8,210 nucleotides of DNA from CAZYTO01 sp964650405 (GCA_964650405.1 CAZYTO010000261.1:1-8210); one strand, 5' to 3'. Counted from the stretch's first letter, positions 1-5,668 are shown. The notes: generated from the letters alone by a model not told the origin. Numbers and translations: made by a program.

Positions 1-54
1 GGCAGCGGCCTTTGGAGCCGCCATTCGAAGGTTCGAATCCTTCCTCCCCAGCCA
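1..54 (+). tRNA. tRNA-Gln (anticodon UUG), 3' part only
   Basis: The 3' part of a tRNA gene; the acceptor 5' strand and D arm lie before the window. The anticodon stem is GCGGC (5-9) with GCCGC (17-21) around loop CTTTGGA (10-16), which puts TTG at the anticodon and so reads CAA glutamine codons. The variable loop is CATTC (22-26). The T arm is GAAGG/CCTTC (27-31, 39-43) around TTCGAAT. The acceptor 3' strand ends CTCCCCA, then discriminator G51, then an encoded CCA at 52-54. A run of four C followed by A at position 72 is typical of tRNA-Gln, whose first pair is U1-A72. The missing 5' half prevents checking the full cloverleaf. Confidence 0.93.
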
Positions 55-66
55 TTCCCTATGACC

Positions 67-88
67 GGCTGCCCGCCTTGGGCAGGCC
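67..88 (+). terminator. Hairpin just after tRNA-Gln, possible processing or termination element
   Basis: CTGCCC (69-74) and GGGCAG (80-85) pair around loop GCCTT. Two more G-C pairs (67-68 with 87-88) are possible if G86 bulges. It begins 12 bases after the encoded CCA. No T tract follows, so it is not a standard intrinsic terminator; high-GC bacteria often have such U-poor hairpins after stable RNA genes. The role is inferred from position only. Confidence 0.35.
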
Positions 89-94
89 ATCCTT

Positions 95-127
95 CGTGCC
101 GGCCGCGCGTTCATCGACGGCGGCACG
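95..127. other. Second strong inverted repeat downstream of tRNA-Gln
   Basis: CGTGCCG (95-101) is perfectly complementary to CGGCACG (121-127). With G102 bulged, CCG (103-105) also pairs with CGG (118-120), giving ten pairs around a 12-base loop. It follows the hairpin at 67-88 closely. It may act in 3' processing or termination of the tRNA transcript, or of the minus-strand transcript coming from the deacylase gene. No T tract follows on the plus strand until TTTTTT at 174-179. Confidence 0.4.
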
Positions 128-197
128 CATCCAGCTCGTCCTCGTGCAGGAATCGCCCAAACCGCGGTAACCCTTTTTTATGTTGGTGTTACGGGAA

Positions 198-374
198 GCC
201 ACTCCAAGAGGCTGGGCGTGGCGATGCCCTTCATTTCCCCGGTCCGCCAGCGTGTCGCTGGTCTCCGGGAACGGACCGGTGCCGTCGTTCCAGGGCGCGC
301 GGGAGGCCTCTCTCCAGGTTTCGTGCAGATAACCCATCCACCTAGGAGTGATCGGCAAGGGCATTTCCATACCC
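198..374 (-). ncRNA. Candidate structured RNA element in the 340-base gap between tRNA-Gln and ybaK
   Basis: Bases 55-394 hold no gene I can support. Inside them a mutually compatible set of stems can be drawn: 200-205 with 345-350, 207-212 with 306-311, 214-217 with 226-229, 239-246 with 272-279 (CCGGTCCG/CGGACCGG, eight perfect pairs) enclosing the hairpin CCAGCG-TGT-CGCTGG (247-261), 317-320 with 331-334, and 359-364 with 369-374. On the minus strand the last hairpin closes fully through a G.U pair and has a GGAA (GNRA-type) loop, and the 317-334 stem gains two G.U pairs; on the plus strand these would be A.C mismatches. One pair, 213 with 305, favours the plus strand instead. Minus-strand transcription would make this the 3' region of the acyltransferase-ybaK unit. 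I recognise no named RNA family. A tRNA-linked processing region or chance folding of GC-rich DNA remain possible. Confidence 0.3.
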
Positions 375-394
375 ACGGACGAAAAGTATCTGAC

Positions 395-874
395 TTATCC
401 TTCCTTTGCTTTGGCAATTGGACCGACCCTGGCGCCCGTAGCGCGAAGGTAGTCCTCAGGCGCGAGGAGAATCTGAGCTCCCCGCTGGCCTGCGGACACC
501 GAGATGACGTCGAACAACTCGATGGTCTCATCGGCGAAGACGGGGTAGGTCTTTTTTGCCGCCAGGGCGGTGACGCCGCCGCGGATGTAGCCCGTCAGCG
601 GCTGAACCTCTTTCAATCCAACCGTATCGATTTTCTTGTCGCCCGACAGGCCTGCCAGCGCCTTCAGGTCGAGCTGGTGATCGCCCGGGACGACGGCGAA
701 GCAGACCCCGTGGCGGTCGCCGCGCGCCACAAGCGTCTTGAAGACCTGTTCCGGAGGAAGGCCGATCTTCCGCGCCACCGACTCGGCGGAGAGGTCATTC
801 TCGTCGACGTCGTAGGCGCGCAGCTCATAGGCGATGCCCAGGGAATCGAGCAGCCGCGCCGCGTTCGTTTTCAT
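395..874 (-). CDS. ybaK: YbaK/ProX-family aminoacyl-tRNA deacylase
   Basis: A 159-residue single-domain protein of the YbaK/EbsC family. These are free-standing trans-editing enzymes that hydrolyse misacylated tRNAs; the classical member removes Cys from tRNA-Pro. Seen in the sequence: FKTLV with K46 at the place of the conserved substrate-binding lysine, VVPGDHQLDLK (61-71), GYIRGGVTALAAKK (95-108) matching the glycine-rich GYxxGG...KK motif, and the SAGQRGAQILL segment near the C-terminus. The usual GGxSP is GGVTA here, so the exact substrate may differ from E. coli YbaK. The ATG at 874-872 overlaps the stop of the upstream gene as ATGA, which favours it over an in-frame upstream start at 925 that would add 17 residues inside the neighbour. 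Length matches the family. The stop is TAA. Cytoplasmic; expression is probably coupled to the upstream acyltransferase. Confidence 0.92.
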   Translation of the reverse strand: MKTNAARLLDSLGIAYELRAYDVDENDLSAESVARKIGLPPEQVFKTLVARGDRHGVCFAVVPGDHQLDLKALAGLSGDKKIDTVGLKEVQPLTGYIRGGVTALAAKKTYPVFADETIELFDVISVSAGQRGAQILLAPEDYLRATGARVGPIAKAKEG

Positions 875-1842
875 GCTACAGGGAAGAGTTGCCGGCGGCG
901 GTTCAGCCGGTCCTTCGCCCCCCAAACGTACTTGTAATCCTCAGCGCCCCGCAAGAAGTCGAACGATGTCGCACCCTCGTGCACTGCATGCTCGATGGCG
1001 TGGGCAACGATGAGCGTGCCGATGCTCAGCTTCTCCAGCTCCGGGTCGTAGCCGCTGAGGTAGTAGTAGACGGTGGAGCCGTGCGCGAAACCGTAGAAGA
1101 TGGCCACGATGCGCTCATTCACGCGCGTGGCGTACATCCGGAGCGCGCCCGCGCGCAGGAATCCGCGGGCCACCTCGCGGTGGAACTGCTGGGCGGCCGG
1201 GTCGGCCAGAACGCCCGGGAGATTGCGGCGCCGCCACCGGGCCGCGTGGAGAGCGTAAAGCGCTTCGAGAAGCTCGTCGAGATTCGAATCGTTTGCCGCC
1301 TCCACGCGCACGTCGCCGAGGCGGGCCAGCGAGCGGCGGTAGTAGCGGAGCTTCTTGCGCACGTGCGTCGAGAGCAGCGATTCGAGCTCCGCGCCGGCAC
1401 CCTCGAGGGAAAGTACGGGACAGGGCTCCTGCTCCTCGATGTTGTCCGCGAAGCGGTCAGGAATGGTTGCGGAGAGCAGGGTGGATGACGGCCGTAGTTG
1501 CTGGAGATCCCACATCTGGCAATCGACGCCCGGCAACGCGTCGAGGGCCGCGGAGGCGTCGCCGAGGACGTCGAGATAGTCGCTGATGCCGGTGCCGAGG
1601 AGCATGCCGAGCGATTCGTCGTCTTCGCGCAGCACGTAGAGGGGGGCGATCGAGGTCAGCCCGTCTCCGTCGCGCGTGACGATTGTGGTCAGCTCACCGC
1701 CGGTCCCGTAGTGCCGCAGCCATGGCAGCAGCCACTGTGGCGACTGGAACGGCGTGGCCTCGGGGGAGCGCCGCCAGAGCGCCTCCCAGGCCGGTGACAG
1801 CGAGAGGAGATCGTCGGAAGAGGTGATGACGTCGGTAGCCAA
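871..1842 (-). CDS. GNAT-fold acyltransferase, FemAB/BioF2-like (CelD/BcsL type)
   Basis: A 323-residue protein resembling the GNAT acetyltransferase family Acetyltransf_6 (PF13480), whose members are linked to exopolysaccharide or peptide acylation and are structurally related to FemAB. The N-terminal part has the family-typical WEALWRRSPEATPFQSPQWL (19-38). The second GNAT half starts at the basic helix VRKKLRYYRRSLARLG (161-176), continues through RMYATRVNERIVAIFYGF (235-252) and YYYLSGYDPELEKLSIGTL (259-277), and ends with FDFLRGAEDYKYVWGAKD (294-311), the usual family ending. No signal peptide or membrane segment is seen, so it is probably cytoplasmic. The start is TTG at 1842-1840: an in-frame TAG lies five codons upstream and no ATG or GTG lies near. 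A TAGAAT box sits 9 bases before it. Its stop overlaps the ybaK start by four bases. The substrate is unknown. Confidence 0.85.
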   Translation of the reverse strand: MATDVITSSDDLLSLSPAWEALWRRSPEATPFQSPQWLLPWLRHYGTGGELTTIVTRDGDGLTSIAPLYVLREDDESLGMLLGTGISDYLDVLGDASAALDALPGVDCQMWDLQQLRPSSTLLSATIPDRFADNIEEQEPCPVLSLEGAGAELESLLSTHVRKKLRYYRRSLARLGDVRVEAANDSNLDELLEALYALHAARWRRRNLPGVLADPAAQQFHREVARGFLRAGALRMYATRVNERIVAIFYGFAHGSTVYYYLSGYDPELEKLSIGTLIVAHAIEHAVHEGATSFDFLRGAEDYKYVWGAKDRLNRRRQLFPVA

Positions 1843-1851
1843 AGCGCGCGG

Positions 1852-1857
1852 ATTCTA
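1852..1857 (-). promoter_or_regulatory. -10 box for the acyltransferase-ybaK unit
   Basis: On the minus strand this reads TAGAAT, a five-of-six match to TATAAT, and it ends 9 bases before the TTG start. Transcription would begin at or just before the start codon, leaving no room for a Shine-Dalgarno sequence. No good -35 is seen at 16-18 bases. Confidence 0.5.
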
Positions 1858-1916
1858 GCCGAGTCGCGGGCCTCGCCTTGGCAGGCACTGTTCGTGGCCG
1901 TGTCCAGCATCGTCAA

Positions 1917-1942
1917 CCGGTCAGGTGGGCATGTTGGACCGG
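1917..1942. promoter_or_regulatory. Inverted repeat in the divergent intergenic region, possible operator
   Basis: CCGGTC (1917-1922) and GACCGG (1937-1942) form a perfect inverted repeat with a 14-base spacer. Half-site centres are 20 bp apart, close to two helical turns, as expected for a dimeric regulator. It lies between the acyltransferase and the beta-lactamase promoters. No regulator gene is in the window; the assignment is inferred from geometry only. Confidence 0.25.
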
Positions 1943-1952
1943 CGCCTGGGCG

Positions 1953-1980
1953 ATGACGAACCGCGGCCGGCCACGATACT
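1953..1980 (+). promoter_or_regulatory. Promoter of the metallo-beta-lactamase gene
   Basis: ATGACG (1953-1958, four of six to TTGACA), a 16-base spacer, then GATACT (1975-1980, four of six to TATAAT). The ATG follows 11 bases after the -10 box, so the leader would be only a few bases long. The -10 lies in the spacer of the inverted repeat GCCGGCC (1966-1972) and GGCCGGC (1985-1991), which might be a control element. Confidence 0.45.
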
Positions 1981-1991
1981 CTCCGGCCGGC

Positions 1992-2795
1992 ATGCGCAAG
2001 GTTGCTCTCGCTCTTCTCGTGGCCCTTCCGCTCCTTGCCCAGAGCAACGAAAGGGACCGGCAGTGGAACCAGCCCGTCGAGCCCTTCCGCATCGTGGGTA
2101 ACGTCTATTACGCCGGCGCAACCGAGGTGACGTCGTTTCTCATCGCGACGCCGAAGGGTCTCATCCTCCTGGACGGCGGCCTGCCCGAGACGGCACCGCT
2201 GATCGAGCGGAACATCGAGAGGCTGGGATTCAAGTTGCGGGACGTGAAGATCCTGCTCAGCAGCCATGCTCACTACGACCACGCCGGCGGTCTGGCGGAG
2301 TTGAAGCGCGCGACCGGTGCGAAGCTGTATGCCGGTGCCGGCGACGTTGCCCAGCTCGCGCGGGGCGGCAGCGACGACCCGCAGTTCGGAGACAAGTACC
2401 CATTCCCACCCGTGGAGGTCGATCACGCCCTGCGTGACGGCGAGCGCATTACCCTCGGCGGCGTGACCGTGGTGGCTCACAGCACGCCCGGTCACACACG
2501 CGGCTGCACCACGTACTCGCTGCACACGGCCGGCCACGACGTCGTGTTCCTCGGCAGTCCCACGGCGCCGGACGGATACCGCCTGGTCGGGAATCCGGCG
2601 TATCCCGACGCCGTGTCCGACTACCGGAAGAGTTTCGCCGTGCTGGAATCGTTGCCGTGCGACGTCATGCTCGGTGCGCACGGAAGCTTCTTCCACCTGG
2701 CGGAGAAGCGCAAGACGCACCGATTCGTCGACCTCCGCGAGTACCCGGAATTCGTGGCGAAGATGAAGGCGGCCTTCGAGGCGAAGGTGAAGTGA
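1992..2795 (+). CDS. Subclass B3 metallo-beta-lactamase, exported
   Basis: A 267-residue MBL-fold hydrolase of subclass B3, which opens beta-lactam rings, including carbapenems in known members, using two zinc ions in the periplasm. The N-terminus MRKVALALLVALPLLAQS is a short signal peptide. The B3 ligands are all visible: HAHYDH at 92-97 gives H92, H94, D96 and H97 (standard H116, H118, D120, H121), GHTRGC gives H168 (H196), and LGAHGSF gives H230 (H263). The WNQPVEPFRIVGNVYY entry segment, LLDGGLP, and GSPTAPDGYRLVGNPAYP with the B3 serine region all fit. The ATG at 1992 begins the signal peptide; the frame is open further upstream but reads as non-coding sequence there. No Shine-Dalgarno is seen. 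The next gene is a PBP4-type enzyme. Activity on clinical drugs cannot be told from sequence; a non-lactam lactone or amide substrate is possible but less likely. Confidence 0.93.
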   Translation: MRKVALALLVALPLLAQSNERDRQWNQPVEPFRIVGNVYYAGATEVTSFLIATPKGLILLDGGLPETAPLIERNIERLGFKLRDVKILLSSHAHYDHAGGLAELKRATGAKLYAGAGDVAQLARGGSDDPQFGDKYPFPPVEVDHALRDGERITLGGVTVVAHSTPGHTRGCTTYSLHTAGHDVVFLGSPTAPDGYRLVGNPAYPDAVSDYRKSFAVLESLPCDVMLGAHGSFFHLAEKRKTHRFVDLREYPEFVAKMKAAFEAKVK

Positions 2796-2875
2796 CCGCC
2801 AATCATGCAGACGCGATGCAACAAGCCCGGGCCGAGGATTTGCACCTCGCTGACCGAAGTTCCGCGGGAGAAAGG

Positions 2876-2881
2876 TATCCT
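2876..2881 (+). promoter_or_regulatory. -10 box for the dacB-like gene
   Basis: TATCCT ends 8 bases before the ATG at 2890, placing the expected transcript start at or next to the start codon. A weak -35 (CTGACC, 2850-2855) has a 20-base spacer, longer than ideal. The 94-base gap after the beta-lactamase also has a small hairpin, CGAGG/CCTCG (2833-2837, 2845-2849). The gene may be transcribed alone as well as by read-through. Confidence 0.4.
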
Positions 2882-2889
2882 CACGCCCG

Positions 2890-4395
2890 ATGAGAGGTCG
2901 TTCGTGGTGGTGGGTGGCGTTGTTTCTCCTTGTTGTGTTTGTAACCGAACCGCCGGCTGAGGCCGCGAGGCGCCGCCGTGGGAGATCGCGCAAGGCGGCG
3001 CCGGTGATCGTCGACACCGCCACCGGCACGACGCTGCAGGAGCGGCTCGGGTCGCTGGTCAACGGGAAGGTCGCCCAGAGCTCGCAGGCCAGCATCCAGG
3101 TCGTCGACGTCGACAGCGGTGAAGTGGTGGCCGAGAGGAACCCGCATCAGCCGCTGGCTCCGGCGTCGAACATGAAGCTCTTCACGACGGCCGCGGGCAT
3201 TGACCTGCTGAAACCCGGCTTCGAGGTCCGCACCACGGTCTACGTACGCGGCAACGTCGATCCCAGCGGGACGCTGGACGGGGACGTCAAGATCGTCGGC
3301 CACGGGGATCCCACCATCAGCGGCCGCTTCCACGACAACCACGCCACCGCGGTTCTCGAAGAGTGGGCGGCAGATCTCAAGCGCGCCGGCATCAAGACCA
3401 TCCACGGCAACCTGATCTTCGAGTACGGCTACATGGACATCGAGTACATCCATCCGACCTGGCCGGTGAACCAGCTCGTGAACTGGTACGAGGCGCCCAT
3501 CGCCGCGTTCTCCATGCAGGAAGGCTGCGTCCAGGTGCGGGTGATGCCAAGCCGCGGCGGCAAGCCCTGTGTCGTGCAGTTCGATCCTCCCACGTCGTAC
3601 CTCGGACTGCAGAACTCCTGCGTCACCGGGCGCGGTATGCCGTTCGTCACGCGCTCGCGCGGCTCGAACACGATCATCATTCGGGGCGGTGTACCGGCCC
3701 GCAGCGGCGCGACGGAGATCTACGTGACCGTCGAGAACCCCATTCAATACTTCGCCACGGTTACGCACGAGACCCTCGAGCGGAGCGGTGTCCATACCCA
3801 GGGCGAGATCATCATTACTCCGGTGGACCCGAGACCGGACTGGCGAGCCGTCTCCCAGCACGCCACGCCCCTGTCGATCATCGTCTACGTCATCAACAAG
3901 AAGAGCCAGAACACGTACGCGGAACAGCTCATCAAGATCCTGGGTGCCGAAGAGCAGCACAACGGTACGTGGGCCATGGGGACGAAGGTCGTCACCGACT
4001 GGATGACCGAAAAGCTGGGCGTCCAGTCCGGCGAGTTCCACCAGGCAGACGGATCAGGGATGTCCCGCGACAACCGTGCCTCGGCGAGCGCTTTCATTCA
4101 ACTGCTGCGCTACATGTGGAAAGGCCCCTGGCGCGAGGATTTCGTCAGCTCCCTCCCGTACTCCGGCGATCCCGACGCGAAATTCGGCCGCCGTCTGCAC
4201 AACGCGCCGTATGCCCGGCAGGTGTATGCGAAGACAGGCTACATCGCCGGCGTCGTCGCCCTGTCGGGATACGTGCACGGCGCCAGCGGAAAGATCTACG
4301 CGTTTTCGTTTCTTTTCAACGACTACCACACCGGCGTCTACGCCGTGCACAACCTGCAGGACTCGATGCTGCGGGAGCTGGTCACCAGGGGATAG
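2890..4395 (+). CDS. dacB: D-Ala-D-Ala carboxypeptidase/endopeptidase, PBP4 (peptidase S13) family
   Basis: A 501-residue low-molecular-mass penicillin-binding protein that trims or cleaves peptidoglycan cross-links in the periplasm. The N-terminus has basic residues, a hydrophobic core WWWVALFLLVVFV (6-18) and a likely AEA cleavage site near 25, followed by an unusual arginine/lysine-rich stretch (27-35). The serine-acylation motifs are complete: SxxK at PASNMK (S93, K96), SxN at KKSQN (S339, N341), and KTG at 448-450. The family-specific ADGSGMSRDN (386-395) is also present. The insertion between SxxK and SxN (about 97-335) is the normal S13 arrangement. KTG is followed by YIAGV where many members have TLxGV. 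Length is usual for the family. It follows a beta-lactamase on the same strand; this protein is itself of a class that beta-lactams inhibit. The ATG at 2890 starts the signal peptide and no Shine-Dalgarno is visible. Confidence 0.94.
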   Translation: MRGRSWWWVALFLLVVFVTEPPAEAARRRRGRSRKAAPVIVDTATGTTLQERLGSLVNGKVAQSSQASIQVVDVDSGEVVAERNPHQPLAPASNMKLFTTAAGIDLLKPGFEVRTTVYVRGNVDPSGTLDGDVKIVGHGDPTISGRFHDNHATAVLEEWAADLKRAGIKTIHGNLIFEYGYMDIEYIHPTWPVNQLVNWYEAPIAAFSMQEGCVQVRVMPSRGGKPCVVQFDPPTSYLGLQNSCVTGRGMPFVTRSRGSNTIIIRGGVPARSGATEIYVTVENPIQYFATVTHETLERSGVHTQGEIIITPVDPRPDWRAVSQHATPLSIIVYVINKKSQNTYAEQLIKILGAEEQHNGTWAMGTKVVTDWMTEKLGVQSGEFHQADGSGMSRDNRASASAFIQLLRYMWKGPWREDFVSSLPYSGDPDAKFGRRLHNAPYARQVYAKTGYIAGVVALSGYVHGASGKIYAFSFLFNDYHTGVYAVHNLQDSMLRELVTRG

Positions 4396-4439
4396 AGAAT
4401 GCCCTCGGCGGAACCGCAGTCAGGCCGCGACCATTCGTG

Positions 4440-4445
4440 TATCGT
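4440..4445 (+). promoter_or_regulatory. -10-like box for the TPR protein gene
   Basis: TATCGT ends 8 bases before the ATG at 4454, the same spacing as the TATCCT box before the dacB-like gene. No convincing -35 is seen. The 58-base gap after the dacB-like stop could also be crossed by read-through. Confidence 0.35.
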
Positions 4446-4453
4446 TCGGCGCC

Positions 4454-5089
4454 ATGACTCGCGACAACATCGTCTTCACCGTCTGCGGCCTGCTCCTGGG
4501 GCTGATCATCGGGTCGTTCCTCATCGGACCGCGGCTGGCGCAGAAGGGGAGCGGCAACGCCGAGGGCGGCACCGTGGCGGGCGCTCCGGAGACTGCGGCG
4601 GAACCGCAGGTGGCGCCGGCATCCACGCCTTCCGCGCCTGCCCAGATGCCGGCCATGGGCGGCGGCAACATGCAGACCATGAATGCCGTCCGCGAGCAGC
4701 TCGCCAATCTGAAGGCCACCGTCGAGCGCGAGCCGAAGAATGCCGATGCCCTGGCGCAGCTCGGCAACATGTACATGGACGCCGCGAAGTACCCGCAGGC
4801 CATCGAGTATTACGAGCGCGCCCTCGGCGTGCGCGAGGATGCCTCCCTGCGCACGGACCTCGGTATCTGTTACAAGCAGGCCGGGCAACTCGACAAGTCG
4901 GTCGACGCGTTCCGGAGGGCAGCCGAGGATCAGCCGGACCAGTGGCAGGCCCTCTTCAACGAAGCGATCGTTCTCGGAGAGATGAAGCGTTTCGACGAAG
5001 CGCGTGTCATCGCCGCGAGGCTCAAGCAGCTCCGGCCGAACGATCCTCAGATCGACAAGCTGACGGCCGCCCTGGCCGGCAAGTCGTGA
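4454..5089 (+). CDS. Membrane-anchored tetratricopeptide repeat protein
   Basis: A 211-residue protein with one N-terminal membrane segment, NIVFTVCGLLLGLIIGSFLI (5-24), and a low-complexity linker rich in Ala, Pro, Gly and Met (about 30-72). Three TPR units follow: about 96-129 (NADALAQLGNMYMDAAKYPQAIEYYERAL), 130-162 (LRTDLGICYKQAGQLDKSVDAFRRA) and 163-197 (ALFNEAIVLGEMKRFDEARVIAARL). TPRs are protein-binding scaffolds; the overall plan resembles small anchored proteins such as CcmH/NrfG-like factors, but no cytochrome c genes are near and I do not assign that role. Few positive residues precede the membrane segment and K/R follow it, so topology is unclear. The ATG at 4454 is directly before the membrane segment; the frame extends upstream but overlaps the dacB-like gene. 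It is likely co-transcribed with the SRPBCC gene 4 bases downstream. Confidence 0.85.
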   Translation: MTRDNIVFTVCGLLLGLIIGSFLIGPRLAQKGSGNAEGGTVAGAPETAAEPQVAPASTPSAPAQMPAMGGGNMQTMNAVREQLANLKATVEREPKNADALAQLGNMYMDAAKYPQAIEYYERALGVREDASLRTDLGICYKQAGQLDKSVDAFRRAAEDQPDQWQALFNEAIVLGEMKRFDEARVIAARLKQLRPNDPQIDKLTAALAGKS

Positions 5090-5093
5090 CCAC

Positions 5094-5573
5094 GTGACCG
5101 CGCTCGTCGTCGTCACCCTCATCGAAGCACCCATCGGGATCTGCTTCGACCTCGCCCGCAGCATCGAAGCCCACAACGAGTCCGCGAGCTTCACCGGCGA
5201 GCGTGCCATCGAGCCGGGACGCACCGCCGGCCTGCTCGAGCTCGGCGACCTCGTCACGTTCGAAGGCGTTCACTTCGGCCTCCGTCAGCGCTTCACGGCG
5301 AAGATCGCGGAGATGGACCGCCCGAACCTGTTCGTCGACGAGCTGGTGAAGAGCGCCTTCCGGTCCATGCGGCACATCCACGCCTTTCACTCGGCCGGCG
5401 GCGTGACGACCATGACCGACGCCCTGGAATGGCGCTCGCCGTTCGGTCTCCTCGGCCGGATCGCCGACGGCATCGCAGTCCGAAGGCACATGCGCGCCTT
5501 CCTGATCCGGAAGCAGGCACACCTGAAAGAGATGGCGGAACGGCTGGCCCGGAATGCGCCCGAGCACACGTAA
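5094..5573 (+). CDS. SRPBCC-fold (START-like) protein of unknown ligand
   Basis: A 159-residue protein with the shape of the SRPBCC (polyketide cyclase/START-like) superfamily, whose members enclose a hydrophobic ligand pocket. The usual start, IEAPIGICFDLARSIEAH (10-27), is followed by a central beta sheet with TFEGVHFGLRQRFTAKI (55-71), then DALEWRSPFGLLGRIAD (109-125) and a long C-terminal helix RRHMRAFLIRKQAHLKEMAE (130-149). This matches the group often annotated as SRPBCC family or cell division inhibitor-like proteins; the latter name is poorly supported. The GTG start at 5094 lies 4 bases after the TPR stop and gives the expected N-terminus; no Shine-Dalgarno is seen, so translation may depend on coupling. 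The ligand is unknown. The gene ends at the edge of the heptamer repeat array. Confidence 0.82.
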   Translation: MTALVVVTLIEAPIGICFDLARSIEAHNESASFTGERAIEPGRTAGLLELGDLVTFEGVHFGLRQRFTAKIAEMDRPNLFVDELVKSAFRSMRHIHAFHSAGGVTTMTDALEWRSPFGLLGRIADGIAVRRHMRAFLIRKQAHLKEMAERLARNAPEHT

Positions 5574-5577
5574 GGTC

Positions 5578-5668
5578 GCGATCAGCGATCAGCGATCAGC
5601 GACCAGCGAACAGCGACCAGCGATCAGCGACCAACGACCAGCGAACTGCGAACAGCGATCAGCGATCA
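5578..5668. repeat. Thirteen degenerate 7-bp tandem repeats, consensus GCGAYCA
   Basis: Reading in steps of seven from 5578: GCGATCA three times, GCGACCA, GCGAACA, GCGACCA, GCGATCA, GCGACCA, ACGACCA, GCGAACT, GCGAACA, GCGATCA twice; a degraded CCGAATCA follows. Variation is almost confined to the fifth base. Because 21 bases make seven codons, any frame through the array reads as a low-complexity peptide of the ISDQRSA kind, which is an artefact. The array fills the gap between two convergent genes and contains six GATC sites. Its last unit holds the stop codon of the minus-strand gene. Slipped-strand expansion is a likely origin. Confidence 0.93.

Noticed and set aside
174..179. TTTTTT as an intrinsic terminator for the tRNA transcript
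   Set aside because: No stable hairpin lies directly before it; the nearest strong stem ends 46 bases upstream.
59..376. Minus-strand open frame of 105 codons between tRNA-Gln and ybaK, with a GTG start 18 bases after ybaK
   Set aside because: It uses rare AGG, AGA and ATA codons unlike its neighbours, has no recognisable fold pattern and crosses strong hairpins; it is better explained as non-coding.
875..925. 17-codon N-terminal extension of the deacylase
   Set aside because: It would overlap the upstream gene deeply, while the start at 874 gives the ATGA overlap and the normal family N-terminus.
218..937. Plus-strand open frame of 239 codons
   Set aside because: It is antisense to the well-supported deacylase gene and has no sensible protein features.
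1878..1991. 38-residue N-terminal extension of the beta-lactamase
   Set aside because: The extension lies over promoter elements and would bury the signal peptide that starts at the ATG at 1992.
1689..3095. Long minus-strand frame of 468 codons across the beta-lactamase
   Set aside because: It runs antisense through the beta-lactamase and across two promoter regions; it is a high-GC shadow frame.
5578..5668. CRISPR array
   Set aside because: The units are contiguous heptamers with no spacers and no cas genes are near.
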